From Thermomonospora catenispora (lineage in GTDB: Bacteria; Actinomycetota; Actinomycetes; Streptosporangiales; Streptosporangiaceae), in NCBI RefSeq assembly GCF_006363815.1, contig NZ_RRYT01000030.1, positions 1-55,084 of the forward strand: 55,084 nucleotides of DNA. The letters run 5' to 3'. The first letter of the stretch is position 1. Every line of letters begins with the position of its first letter. Of the stretch, positions 1 to 7,954 are shown in pieces. Both the position numbers and the translations under genes were made by a program. The notes under the pieces are model-generated. The model saw only the letters and a list, made by a program, of their open reading frames with translations, searched no databases and was not told the origin of the DNA.

Positions 1-33
1 GGCGGTGTGCCGGCGGGGCGGGCGCGGCCTGAG

Positions 34-93
34 GGCCGGGAGCGGCGCCGGGGGGACGCGCCGGCGCCGGAGGGCTTCGAAGCGCTCCCGGCC
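34..93. terminator. Nested GC-rich hairpin downstream of the diiron oxygenase
   Basis: An 11-bp perfect inverted repeat (34-44 with 83-93) encloses a second one (44-51 with 61-68). It lies just after the stop of the leftward diiron oxygenase gene. No T-tract is seen, as is common for actinobacterial terminators. Confidence 0.5.
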
Positions 94-104
94 GGACCGA
101 GGGG

Positions 105-1094
105 TCAGGCGGCCTGGGCGGCGCGGCGGGCGGCGGTGCGCCCGGCGGGGGCGTCCCAGATGCCCAGCGCCTGCCACACCCGCTTGCTGACCGGGTTGAT
201 CAGGCCGAGCTCGTGGGCCAGCTCCCGGGTCTTGGCGATGCAGTTGCGCAGCTCGGCGCGGAAGTCGGGGTGCCGGTAGGCCTCCTTGACGACCTCCGGG
301 GGGATGTTGAAGTAGCGCACCATCGGGCCCGGCGGGCACAGCATGATGCGGGCCATCGCCCCGAGCACGATCGGGGTCATGACGCTCAGGAAGCCGCGGC
401 GCAGCGGGCTGAGCCGGGGCACGCGGTGGCGCAGGAAGTGCCGGGCGAAGGAGATGTGCCGGGCCTCCTCCGCGATGTGGATCTGCATGATCTTCTTCTG
501 CAGCGGGTGCTTGGCGTACCCCTCCTTGAGGGTCCTGCGCTGCACGTAGTCGATCGGGTCCTCGCCGCCGAGCACGAAGACGAAGAACAGCTCGGTGCTG
601 ATCAGCGGGATCCACGGGGCGCTCTGGGCGATCACGGTGAGCGCGCGCGGCATGCCCCGGATCGGCATCTTGGTCCGGTTGACGAACTCCTGGAACATCA
701 TCGCGTGATGACATTCCTCGGTCGTCTCGTGCAGGACGTAGCGGAACTCGGGGCGGCCGTTGGGCAGCCAGTAGGCGTAGTTGAGCAGACCCCGCTTGAG
801 CAGGTTCTCGAACTGCAGGCCGACCTTCATGGCGGTGGCCGTCCGCCACAGCCCGATCCGCGCCTGGATGTGCTCGGGCTGCGAGGCGTACCAGTCGGTG
901 CGGGCCAGCGGGTCGAGGAAGGGCGACAGCGTCCAGCGCGGGTCGTCGGGGTCGATCTGGTAGTCGGGGTCGTCCCAGGGGATGTCGGCGTAGGCCTCCC
1001 AGTGCTTGTCCACCGAGGCCTTGCTCAGCCGGTTGATGACGCCGAAGTACGACGAGCGGTCCTTGGTCGGGGCGGGGGTGGAGGGTGCGGTCAT
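105..1094 (-). CDS. AurF-like diiron oxygenase
   Basis: A 329-residue protein resembling the AurF/p-aminobenzoate N-oxygenase family of ferritin-like diiron oxygenases. Visible candidate iron ligands are Glu96, the EExxH-type cluster Glu126-Glu127-His129-His130, His206, and Glu209-Glu210 followed by His213. These fit the family's pattern of helices carrying E, ExxH and HxxEExxH ligands. Such enzymes use O2 to oxidise amines or C-H bonds; members beside TetR genes in actinobacteria often have unknown substrates. The start overlaps the stop of the upstream TetR gene by 4 bp (ATGA), so the two are co-translated. The Ala/Arg-rich tail is probably disordered. Family placement is confident; the substrate is unknown. 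Confidence 0.8.
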   Translation of the reverse strand: MTAPSTPAPTKDRSSYFGVINRLSKASVDKHWEAYADIPWDDPDYQIDPDDPRWTLSPFLDPLARTDWYASQPEHIQARIGLWRTATAMKVGLQFENLLKRGLLNYAYWLPNGRPEFRYVLHETTEECHHAMMFQEFVNRTKMPIRGMPRALTVIAQSAPWIPLISTELFFVFVLGGEDPIDYVQRRTLKEGYAKHPLQKKIMQIHIAEEARHISFARHFLRHRVPRLSPLRRGFLSVMTPIVLGAMARIMLCPPGPMVRYFNIPPEVVKEAYRHPDFRAELRNCIAKTRELAHELGLINPVSKRVWQALGIWDAPAGRTAARRAAQAA

Positions 1095-1741
1095 GACGAT
1101 GCTCCCTTGTCGTCGGGAATGAGCATGTTGGCGATGGCCTTGACCTGGGCCAGCACGGCCGCCTGATGCCCGTTGACGTCGTTGTCGAGCGCGTTCTGCA
1201 GGGAGAGTCCGACCAGCAGGGCGAACAGCGCCCGAATGGCGATGTCGACCGTCTCCGGCGGCAGGCTCTCGGGGAACAGCTCGTGGAAGACCTCTTTGAT
1301 GATCGCCACGACGCGCTCATTGAGGTCGGCGCTGAGCTCGCGGAGGGACTCGTCGGTGCGTCCGGCCAGCGCCAGCTCCAGCAGCGCCCGGGCGGGGGGC
1401 TCCCGCAGCATCTCCCAGAACAGGTCCAATGCGCCCGCCACGTTGCGCCGGTCGTCCGGGAGCGCGGCGTAGGCCTGCTCGTACTCCTGGCGGAGCCGGT
1501 CGAGCAGGTGCTCCAGCGCGGCGGCCACCAGCGCCATCTTGGTCGGGTAGTGGTGCTGCTGGGCGCCCCGGGAGACGCCGGCGCGCCGGGACACCTCGGT
1601 GGTGGACAGGCCCGCCCAGCCGAGGTCGGCCAGCGCCTCGGCGGTGGCCTCCAGGAGCCGGGCCTGGGTGGCCGACCGCCGCTCCTGCTGGGTGCGGCTG
1701 CCGGTCGAGCTGCGTTGTCGCCTGCTTCCGTTGACGGTCAC
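1091..1741 (-). CDS. TetR-family transcriptional regulator
   Basis: About 216 residues. The N-terminal helix-turn-helix lies within residues 20-70 (LLEATAEALADLGWAGLSTT, then VSRRAGVSRGAQQHHYPTK), followed by an all-helical ligand-binding domain typical of TetR dimers. The GTG at 1741 is preferred over the GTG at 1762 because GAGG sits four bases before it and the earlier codon has no ribosome site. It probably represses itself and the coupled diiron oxygenase through the palindrome at 1764-1787. The effector is not evident; a small hydrophobic ligand would be typical of the family. Confidence 0.85.
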   Translation of the reverse strand: MTVNGSRRQRSSTGSRTQQERRSATQARLLEATAEALADLGWAGLSTTEVSRRAGVSRGAQQHHYPTKMALVAAALEHLLDRLRQEYEQAYAALPDDRRNVAGALDLFWEMLREPPARALLELALAGRTDESLRELSADLNERVVAIIKEVFHELFPESLPPETVDIAIRALFALLVGLSLQNALDNDVNGHQAAVLAQVKAIANMLIPDDKGASS

Positions 1742-1763
1742 ACCTCGACCGTAGGCCCGCACT

Positions 1764-1787
1764 TACAAGCAAGCAAGCCTGCTTGTA
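1764..1787. promoter_or_regulatory. Probable TetR operator, TACAAGCA-N8-TGCTTGTA
   Basis: A perfect 8-bp inverted repeat with an 8-bp spacer (1764-1771 and 1780-1787) lies about 20 bp upstream of the regulator's GTG start. It contains nested AAGCA/TGCTT repeats. Size and position fit an autoregulatory TetR operator that probably overlaps the promoter. Binding is inferred. Confidence 0.65.
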
Positions 1788-1898
1788 TGTTGCTCGAGTC
1801 ACATCGTCGGCGGCGCGCCGGAGGCGGGGGGATGCGGGCCGCCCCCGTCGCGACGGCCTCTTCGGCCTGCTCACGAGGGGTCGGCGCCCCTTCGAGAG

Positions 1899-2145
1899 CC
1901 CGGCGAGGGGACCTTCGACGGTCTGCGGGAGGGGCTTCGGCGGGTCTGCGACGGGGGCCTTTCACGGGCCTGCGCGAGGGGACTTCGCGGGGGGCCTGCG
2001 GGCCTGCGGAGAAGGCCCTCGAAGGACGCGGGAGGGCCTTCGAGGAGCCTGCGACAGGGTCTCGATGGTCCTGCGGGAAGGAAGAGGCCGTCGACGGGGC
2101 CTGCGAGGGGGCCTCCGGCGGGCCGGGGAGAGGCTTCGAAGGGGA
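1899..2145. repeat. Degenerate tandem GC-rich repeats, period about 22-24 bp
   Basis: The 515-bp gap 1788-2302 holds no convincing gene. About ten imperfect copies of a unit like CTGCGNGAGGGGNCTTCGNNGG run through 1899-2145. TGCG marks recur at about 1924, 1947, 1971, 1997, 2050 and 2072. Open frames crossing this stretch are compositional artefacts. Confidence 0.5.
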
Positions 2146-2205
2146 CGGCTCCGCTGCGCGGGGCGGCGGGGAGCCGGCCGGGACCGGGGCGAGGAGGTGG
2201 AGGCC

Positions 2206-2239
2206 GGAGGCCGGCGCGTGGACGGGCGCGCCGGCCTCC
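2206..2239 (-). terminator. Hairpin terminator of the exported Pro-rich protein
   Basis: A perfect 13-bp inverted repeat (2206-2218 with 2227-2239) with an 8-base loop, 64 bp after the stop of the leftward gene at 2303. Confidence 0.6.
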
Positions 2240-2302
2240 GGGGTCTGGAGGCGACCGCGGCGCGGTCCCGGGGCGGGGACCGCTCTGCGCGGTGCGTCGG
2301 GG

Positions 2303-3538
2303 TCAGGTCCCGACGGCGCCGTGGCGGACCTGCGGGTTCGGGCGGGGCGGCAGCCACGCCAGCCGGAACCGCGGGCGCGACCCGGCCGGCTGGGCGGGCA
2401 GCGGCGGCAGGGTGCGCAGCCGGGCGGCGGTGGGCCGCTTGCCGTTCAGCCGGGCGCGGACGTCGCGGTCCACCCGCAGGGCGCGCCCGAGGACCACCGT
2501 GCCGGTCCGCCGGTACGGGGACAGCCGCAGCGTGAGGAGCACCAGGGAGGTCGAGGTCAGCAGGGCGGCCAGCCAGCCGGCCTGCACGGCGGCGATGCGC
2601 AGCAGGACCGTGCGCTCACCGCCGTCGCCGGATCCGTGGCGCAGCGCGGCGACCGGGCTGACGACCATGAGGGTGGGGGCGAGCTGCGGGGACGCCACCG
2701 GGGGCAGCGCCACCTGGGGGAGGTTCGCCGCGGCGGCGGGCAGGGCCTCGTCGGGCAGCGCCGGCGGCAGCGAGGTCGGCAGCGCCGTGGCGTCGACCAC
2801 GCCGAACGCCACCGAGGCGGTCTGCGGCTTGCTCTGCGCCGCGGTGACGGTGGCGTAGACGGTGATCTGGCTGCCGGGGCGGGCGTCGGCCGGCACGTGC
2901 ACGGTGACCGGCACCGACCGGCCCTTGGAGGTGACCGTGCCGAGCTTGCACGGGACCCAGAGGGTGCACTGCTTGACGGTGAACCCGCTGCCCGACAGGG
3001 TCAGCCGCACGTCGCGGGCGGCGGTCTTGCCGGCGCGGATGTGGGTGGTGGCGGTGAGCGTGCCGCCGGGGGAGGCGACGGTGCCGGACAGCGACAGCTT
3101 GATCGCGACCGTGGAGCCGGGGGGCGGGGCGCCCGGGTCGGTGGGGTCGGTGCCCGTCGGCGGCGGCGTGGTGCCCGGGGTGGTCGGGCTGGGGCCGGGC
3201 GTGGTGGGGGAGGGGTCCGGGCTGGTCGGGTCGGGCCCGGGGCTGGTCGGGTCCGGATCCGGCGTGGTGGGCTCCGGATCGGGGTCGGGGTCGGTGGGGT
3301 CGGGCGACGGAGTGGTCGGGTCCGGGTCCGGGTCGGGCGGAGGAGTGGTGGGCTCCGGGTCGGTGGGGGTCGGCTCCTCCGGAGGCGAGGGCTCGGAGGT
3401 CGGCTCGGCGCTGGTCTCGCTGGGCGAGGCCGAAGGGTCGTCGGCGAACGCCGCCGCCGGGAGCGCCGCGTTCGTCCCAAGGATCACCGCAACGCCGAGC
3501 CCCAGCATGATCGGGGTTCCCGCCGATCGATTCGCCAC
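2303..3538 (-). CDS. Exported Pro/Asp/Thr-rich membrane-anchored protein
   Basis: 411 residues from a GTG start. Residues 1-31 are a signal peptide (hydrophobic run, likely cut after AFA). Residues 32-140 are a low-complexity Pro-Asp-Thr-Ser repeat (units like PDPTTP, PDPDPTSP) that should span the wall. Residues 140-245 look like one beta-sandwich, Ig/DUF11-like adhesion domain, with a Cys pair (QCTLWVPC). After a linker, residues 322-350 form a transmembrane helix, followed by a basic cytoplasmic tail of about 60 residues. This is the architecture of actinobacterial surface proteins held by the membrane rather than by sortase; no LPXTG is seen. Ligand and role are unknown. It is probably monocistronic. 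Confidence 0.75.
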   Translation of the reverse strand: MANRSAGTPIMLGLGVAVILGTNAALPAAAFADDPSASPSETSAEPTSEPSPPEEPTPTDPEPTTPPPDPDPDPTTPSPDPTDPDPDPEPTTPDPDPTSPGPDPTSPDPSPTTPGPSPTTPGTTPPPTGTDPTDPGAPPPGSTVAIKLSLSGTVASPGGTLTATTHIRAGKTAARDVRLTLSGSGFTVKQCTLWVPCKLGTVTSKGRSVPVTVHVPADARPGSQITVYATVTAAQSKPQTASVAFGVVDATALPTSLPPALPDEALPAAAANLPQVALPPVASPQLAPTLMVVSPVAALRHGSGDGGERTVLLRIAAVQAGWLAALLTSTSLVLLTLRLSPYRRTGTVVLGRALRVDRDVRARLNGKRPTAARLRTLPPLPAQPAGSRPRFRLAWLPPRPNPQVRHGAVGT

Positions 3539-3610
3539 GTCATCACCGCCTTACCGACTTCGTCGGGAACTCGGCCGGTCCGTCAACCAGCGATCGAACA
3601 TGAACGGATG

Positions 3611-3629
3611 CGACGGGGCAACCCCGTCG
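3611..3629. terminator. Short stem-loop, CGACGGGG-CAA-CCCCGTCG
   Basis: An 8-bp perfect stem with a three-base loop. It sits about 75 bp upstream of the exported protein's GTG (leftward) and just after the PucR-type regulator gene. It could act in the leader of the exported protein or assist termination. Confidence 0.4.
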
Positions 3630-3652
3630 GTAATTGTTATCGGAGGCCGCGC

Positions 3653-3679
3653 ATGCGCCGCCCCGCGGGTGCGGCGCAT
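3653..3679 (-). terminator. Terminator of the first PucR-type regulator
   Basis: A 9-bp perfect inverted repeat (3653-3661 with 3671-3679) just past the regulator's stop at 3690. The loop itself is palindromic (CCCGCGGG). Confidence 0.55.
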
Positions 3680-3689
3680 TTATCAGCGA

Positions 3690-4919
3690 TCACACATTCC
3701 GTGAGGCTTCCTCCCGGGCCGCCCGAGCCTGTTCCCGCAGCCACTGCGCGCGCAGCACCACTTCGATGGCGAAACGCGCATCGGGGTCGTTCAACTGGTC
3801 GCCGAGGATCTGTTCCAGTTTGCGGATCCGATAGCGCACCGTTTGCGGGTGGATGTGCAGGCGTTCGGCGATCTGCGCGGCGGTGCCGCGGGTGGTCAGC
3901 CAGGTCCGCAGCGTCTCGGTGAGCCGTTCCCGCTGATTGACGGTGAGCGCCTGCATGGGGCCCAGCCGGCGCCGGGCGAGCTGCTCGGTCAGCGCCGGGT
4001 CGGCCAGCAGCCACAGCGTCAGCAGGTGGTCGTGGCAGTAGACGATGCGTCCGCCCTCGATGACGCCGGTGACGGCCAGCTCCAGGGCCTGCCGCGCCCA
4101 GCGCAGCGAGTCGGCGGCCTGGGCCGGGTCCACGGTCAGCCCCACCGCCAGGCGGGTCTGCGGCAGCGCCGCCTCCAGCATCGCCCGGCGGCTGTCGTCC
4201 AGCGGGCCGGGGATCAGCAGGTGCGGCTCGTCGGCGGCCAGGTCGTAGAGGATGTCCTCGTCGAGGATGGTGCGGGCCGGCTGGGCGCCGGGCGGCATCG
4301 CCACCATGGTGACCTTCTCCGGCACCGGCCATTCGGCGAAGTGCGCCAGCTCGGCGATGGCCGCCTCGGGCACCGCGGGGCGGGCCAGGATGAGTCGCAG
4401 CAGCCGGCGGCGGCGCTCCTCCATCGCCCCGGCCGGGCGGGCCTTGGCCTCCAGGTAGCCTTCCAGCGACAGCGACGACAGCTCGTCGATGTAGTTGAAC
4501 AACCGGTCGGCCAGCTTGGAGATGATCGCCGCGGACACGTTGTAGCGGCTGCCGATCTTCATCACCCGCCGCCAGGCGACCTGCGCGCCGATCCGGTAGG
4601 CGGCCTGGAGGCTGTCGAGGCTGCGGCCCTCCAGGGCCTCGAACTGCCCGAGCCTCCGGCACAGCTCGTCCCGCCGCTCCAGGTCGTCGGTGACCCCGGA
4701 GATCTGGTCGACGAACGCGCTCAGCGCCCGCTCCACGCCCAGCCGCAGGGTCTGCCCGTAGGGGCCTTCGATGGGCCGGGCGTACTCGGGGATGGAACGG
4801 CGGATCTGCGCGATGATCTCGTTGGTGAGGCTGGGGAGCTCGGGCCGCATCAGCCGGGCCAGGTTCGGGGGCAGCGAGAACGGCTCCTCCAAGGTCTCCG
4901 GGCTGAGACCTTCCGTCAT
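3690..4919 (-). CDS. PucR/CdaR-type helix-turn-helix regulator (paralog 1)
   Basis: 409 residues. Residues 20-165 form a helical domain resembling the RsbRD/sensor N-terminal region of this class (IRRSIPEYA, then GRSLDSLQAAYRIGAQVAWRRVM). Residues 170-310 are a GGDEF-like/CdaR middle region (AADSLRWARQALELA). Residues 335-395 are the C-terminal HTH_30 (RGTAAQIAERLHIHPQTVRY). These proteins usually sense small molecules and activate nearby or distant genes. The 412-residue paralog upstream (start 6468) shares the architecture throughout, so they arose by duplication. The palindrome at 5078-5100 is a likely self-binding site. The target genes are unknown; exported or mce genes nearby are candidates by position only. 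Confidence 0.8.
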   Translation of the reverse strand: MTEGLSPETLEEPFSLPPNLARLMRPELPSLTNEIIAQIRRSIPEYARPIEGPYGQTLRLGVERALSAFVDQISGVTDDLERRDELCRRLGQFEALEGRSLDSLQAAYRIGAQVAWRRVMKIGSRYNVSAAIISKLADRLFNYIDELSSLSLEGYLEAKARPAGAMEERRRRLLRLILARPAVPEAAIAELAHFAEWPVPEKVTMVAMPPGAQPARTILDEDILYDLAADEPHLLIPGPLDDSRRAMLEAALPQTRLAVGLTVDPAQAADSLRWARQALELAVTGVIEGGRIVYCHDHLLTLWLLADPALTEQLARRRLGPMQALTVNQRERLTETLRTWLTTRGTAAQIAERLHIHPQTVRYRIRKLEQILGDQLNDPDARFAIEVVLRAQWLREQARAAREEASRNV

Positions 4920-5077
4920 CGGCTGTTACCTCCGTGTGCACCCCGGCGCGGGCCCTTCCTCGGGCGGAGGCGGCGGGGAACGTCCCGGGGCGGGCACCAC
5001 GGCGGCGTGGCGGTCGTGCGTCGGACCACGTCGGATGCGGACCGACCCCGACGTGATCCGGGACACACGAACGTTAA

Positions 5078-5100
5078 ACCATGACCCGATCGGTCATGGT
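5078..5100. promoter_or_regulatory. Perfect palindrome ACCATGACC-N5-GGTCATGGT
   Basis: Nine-base arms (5078-5086, 5092-5100) with a 5-base spacer, about 160-180 bp upstream of the first PucR-type gene in a 310-bp gap. It is AT-richer than its surroundings. Size and symmetry fit a dimeric regulator site. Confidence 0.6.
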
Positions 5101-5120
5101 AAAGAAAGGGTAAAGAAGAC

Positions 5121-5147
5121 TTTTTTGCTCATTTTCTGATAAACGGG
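5121..5147. promoter_or_regulatory. Shared TTTGCTCA...TTCTGA upstream element, copy 1
   Basis: The T-rich element TTTGCTCATTTTCTGATAAA resembles sequences at 6792-6818 and 7511-7537. It lies upstream of the first PucR-type gene and may be a promoter or activator site. Confidence 0.3.
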
Positions 5148-5175
5148 CCCCCGGTTACTCGCCGGTCACCGGGGG
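5148..5175 (-). terminator. Terminator of the second PucR-type regulator
   Basis: An 8-bp perfect stem CCCCCGGT/ACCGGGGG (5148-5155, 5168-5175), about 55 bp beyond the stop of the leftward gene ending at 5230. Confidence 0.5.
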
Positions 5176-5229
5176 GACCGCTATTGGGACGGTTGTCAGC
5201 AAGGTTCCGGTCCGCCAGTTGCCGACCTG

Positions 5230-6468
5230 TCAGGACGCGCGGAACGTCACCGCAGGCCGCTGCTCACCGGCCTGATAAAGACCTTCCCGTAGCCGCATCG
5301 CGCGCAACGCAACTTCCAACGCCAGCCGGGTGTCGGGATCCTCGAGCCGATCGCCCATGATCTCCTTGATCCGGCGGATCCGATACCGCACGGTCTGCGG
5401 ATGGACGTGCAGCCGATCGGCGATCTCGGCGGCGGTGCCCCGGCTCTCCAGCCACATCCCCAGCGTCTCCAGCAGCCGATGCCCCTGCGACAGCCCGGCC
5501 TGCTCGATCAGCCCCATGGTCAGCTCGTCGATGAGCGCCGTGTCGGCCAGCAGCCACAGCGTCATCAGATGGTCCTCGCACGACACCAGCCGCCCGTCGG
5601 CGATGATCCCGGAGCGGGTCAGCGACAGCGCCTGCCGCGCCCAGCGCAGCGAGTCGGCCGCCTCGGCGAGCGGGACGGTCAGCCCCACCGCGACCAGATG
5701 CTGCGCGGTGGCCCGCTCCAGCATCGCCCGCCGCTCCTCGGTGAACGGGCCGGGGATCAGCAGATGCGGCTCGGGCCCGCCCAGCTCCACCAGCAGGTCC
5801 TCATCCAGCGCCGAGCGGATCTCCGGCGCCTCCCCCGACAGGGCCGCCATGGTGACCTCCTCGGGCACCTTCCAGCGGGCCGCGGCGGCCAGCTCGGCGA
5901 TCGCGGCGCGCGGCACGGGCGGACGCTCCAGGATCAGCCCCAGCAGCCGGCGCCGCCGCTCCTCCAGCTCGCCCTCGAACCGGGCCATCGCGTCCTGGTA
6001 GCCGCGGCGCGACCGGTCCGACAGCATGTCCATGTAGGCGAACGCCGCGTCCGCCAGCACCAGCATCACCCCCGCCGAGAAGCGGTGCCGCCGCGCCAGC
6101 GCCATCACCCGCCGCCAGGCGAGCTGGGTGCCCGCCCGGTAGGCGGCCAGCAGGGTGTCCAGGCTGCGGCCCTGGTGGGCCTCGTACCGGCCGAGCTCCT
6201 CACAAATCTTCTGCACGCGCTCGTCGTCGGCGCGGCCGGGGTTGGCGATCCGGTCCACGAACGCCTCCAGGATCTCCTGGACGGCGCCCCGCAGCCCCAT
6301 GGAGCCCTCGCAGGAGTCCACGTCCGCGTACTCGGGGAACGAGCGGCGGATCTCGGCCTCGATCGTCCGGGCCAGACCGGGCAGCTCGGGGCGCAGCACG
6401 GCCGCCAACCTGGGCGGCGGACACGCAGGCGGCGCCGCCGTGCCGTGATGCGCGGTGCGGTAGGTCAT
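5230..6468 (-). CDS. PucR/CdaR-type helix-turn-helix regulator (paralog 2)
   Basis: 412 residues from the ATG at 6468, chosen because GAGGAGG lies about ten bases upstream and because the length then matches the 409-residue paralog. Residues 20-165 are the helical sensor domain (IRRSFPEYADVDSCEG, then GRSLDTLLAAYRAGTQLAWRRVM). The middle region carries LAEAADSLRWARQALSL, and the C-terminal HTH_30 is GTAAEIADRLHVHPQTVRYRI. The two paralogs align along their full length with conserved HTH helices and diverge most at both ends. Each has its own terminator, so they are separate transcription units. The signal and regulon cannot be read from sequence. Confidence 0.8.
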   Translation of the reverse strand: MTYRTAHHGTAAPPACPPPRLAAVLRPELPGLARTIEAEIRRSFPEYADVDSCEGSMGLRGAVQEILEAFVDRIANPGRADDERVQKICEELGRYEAHQGRSLDTLLAAYRAGTQLAWRRVMALARRHRFSAGVMLVLADAAFAYMDMLSDRSRRGYQDAMARFEGELEERRRRLLGLILERPPVPRAAIAELAAAARWKVPEEVTMAALSGEAPEIRSALDEDLLVELGGPEPHLLIPGPFTEERRAMLERATAQHLVAVGLTVPLAEAADSLRWARQALSLTRSGIIADGRLVSCEDHLMTLWLLADTALIDELTMGLIEQAGLSQGHRLLETLGMWLESRGTAAEIADRLHVHPQTVRYRIRRIKEIMGDRLEDPDTRLALEVALRAMRLREGLYQAGEQRPAVTFRAS

Positions 6469-6791
6469 CGCTGAGGCCTCCTCGTCGTAGCGCCCGCCCT
6501 GACGGCCATCCCACGGAAGGCGGCCCGGTGGCCGGCCGCTGCGGCCGGCTCCGTTTCCACCGGGGTCGCCGAGGATCACGAGCCGGAGGGTCTCGTGGGG
6601 TGGGTGGGGTGGGGTGGTAGTTGGTGACCCAGGACACATTAAAGGTAATTTAAGACGTCGCCCAGTGCACCGATGTGCGGAAATGTTGCGCTGCGGACAT
6701 GTGCGTGCACGAATGGTGCATCCGCCGAGGTCGGCTCAGCGGTGATACGACGGAACGCCTCCGGTGAGGCGAACACCGGTCACCTGGGACG

Positions 6792-6818
6792 GTTTTTGCT
6801 CAGCTTCTGACAAATCTG
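6792..6818. promoter_or_regulatory. Shared TTTGCTCA...TTCTGA upstream element, copy 2
   Basis: TTTGCTCAGCTTCTGACAAA lies about 325 bp upstream of the second PucR-type gene. It shares TTTGCTCA and TTCTGA at identical spacing with the copy at 5121. Confidence 0.3.
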
Positions 6819-7510
6819 GTGGGCTCGGGTCACGACGACGGGTGACCTGGGGGCGTGTCTTCGCAAGCGAACCGGAATTCCACAGGGCCGTTCTCCTCCG
6901 GTCGGATCCCTCCGGACGTGCGGGGACCGTTCCGGCGGAGCGGAGGCGAGGGGCCGTGCCGACGGCCCGTCCCGTCCGCTGCGACGGCGCCGGCGCGCCG
7001 CCTTCGGCGACTCCTTCTGACCGGGGCGACGGCCGCCGCCGGGACCGGGCTTTGCATGCGCCCTCGCGGATCTTCACGGGGTGGTGGGGCGCTCATCTGA
7101 TCGATGCGCCGCCGCGGCGGGTTCCCGTCGCGGCGTTCGCCGTGACGGCCGCCCCTGCGGGGCGGCCCGGTGAACGCGGCGACCCGGCGCCGCGCCGGAG
7201 CCGGCGAGACCGCGGGTACGGGGAGCGGGGACATGCCGGGGCCGTCCATCCGCCGGCGCGGGCCGATCCGCAAAGCGGAACGGGCACGGCTTTCACATGA
7301 CAGCGCTGTTGTCAAGACGCCGATCGCAGCAGTTTCCGCGCGATTGCGCGGCGGATCGCTCAGGCGACGCAGAAAACAGATGACCGTCGTCGCCGGACGG
7401 CGGGCGGGGGACCGGAAGATCGGCGGCAGTGAAAGGTGTGACGGATGAGACGAAGGGGATGCGGGCGCCCTGTATCCGATCCGGCATCCGGACGGGCGAA
7501 GATCACGAAA

Positions 7511-7537
7511 ATTTGCTGAGCCGCAGACAAGATCGGG
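7511..7537. promoter_or_regulatory. Shared TTTGCTCA-like element, copy 3 (weaker)
   Basis: TTTGCTGAGCCGCAGACAAG keeps the spacing of the two other copies with several substitutions. It is about 420 bp upstream of the first exported small protein. Confidence 0.2.
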
Positions 7538-7627
7538 ACGTGTAATGCGCGACCGATGACAAATTCTGCACGAATTCGGGAAATTCGGTCATACGGGTCT
7601 TGTCGGGCCTCTAGTGGCGATCTAACC

Positions 7628-7639
7628 TACTCGAGCGTA
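7628..7639. promoter_or_regulatory. Possible third TAC-N6-GTA site (TACTCGAGCGTA)
   Basis: Like the site at 10767, this 12-mer is followed by AG and, a few bases later, ATGG. It is about 315 bp upstream of the first exported small protein. The match is weaker than that between the sites at 10767 and 14911, so it is tentative. Confidence 0.2.
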
Positions 7640-7954
7640 AGCCGCGATGGCCCAGGAAAAGGCTATCGCACACCGACTAGTGATGTCCCGCGAACACTCC
7701 GATCGTGTGGTGAAAACCATGCGATCCGCCTCGCCGATGTCCGCCGAAACACTCTGCCGGCCGGCGGCGGACCAGGTCAGTGGGAGTGTCGCGGGAGGAA
7801 AGGCCGCCGAAGGAAGAACGCAGAACACCCCCGGATTCCGCTCCAACGGTCGAGGCGGAGAGCCGGTCCGGCACGACCTCCGCTCTCCGCGCTCGAACCA
7901 CGAACTGTCCACCTCCGCTCCAACCCCGAGCATCCTTTGAAAGGGAATGTCACA

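Larger units (their letters stand above)
6469..7954. other. 1.5-kb region without a convincing gene
   Basis: No open frame here has a plausible start, codon bias or recognisable product. Structures seen: GGTCAC-N8-GTGACC (6828-6833/6842-6847), the 10-bp palindrome ACAGCGCTGT (7300-7309), CGAATT-N5-AATTCG (7571-7587), and two copies of the TTTGCTCA-type element (6792-6818, 7511-7537). The right-hand part is presumably the promoter region of the exported-protein gene at 7955. A decayed gene or non-coding RNA cannot be excluded. Confidence 0.5.

Noticed and set aside
1166-3922. 918-codon rightward open frame
   Set aside because: It is antisense to the TetR and Pro-rich protein genes, with Arg/Gly-rich composition typical of high-GC shadow frames and no recognisable domain.
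6764-7300. 178-codon rightward frame in the large gap
   Set aside because: Arg/Ala/Gly-rich, no ribosome site, other frames equally open, no domain.
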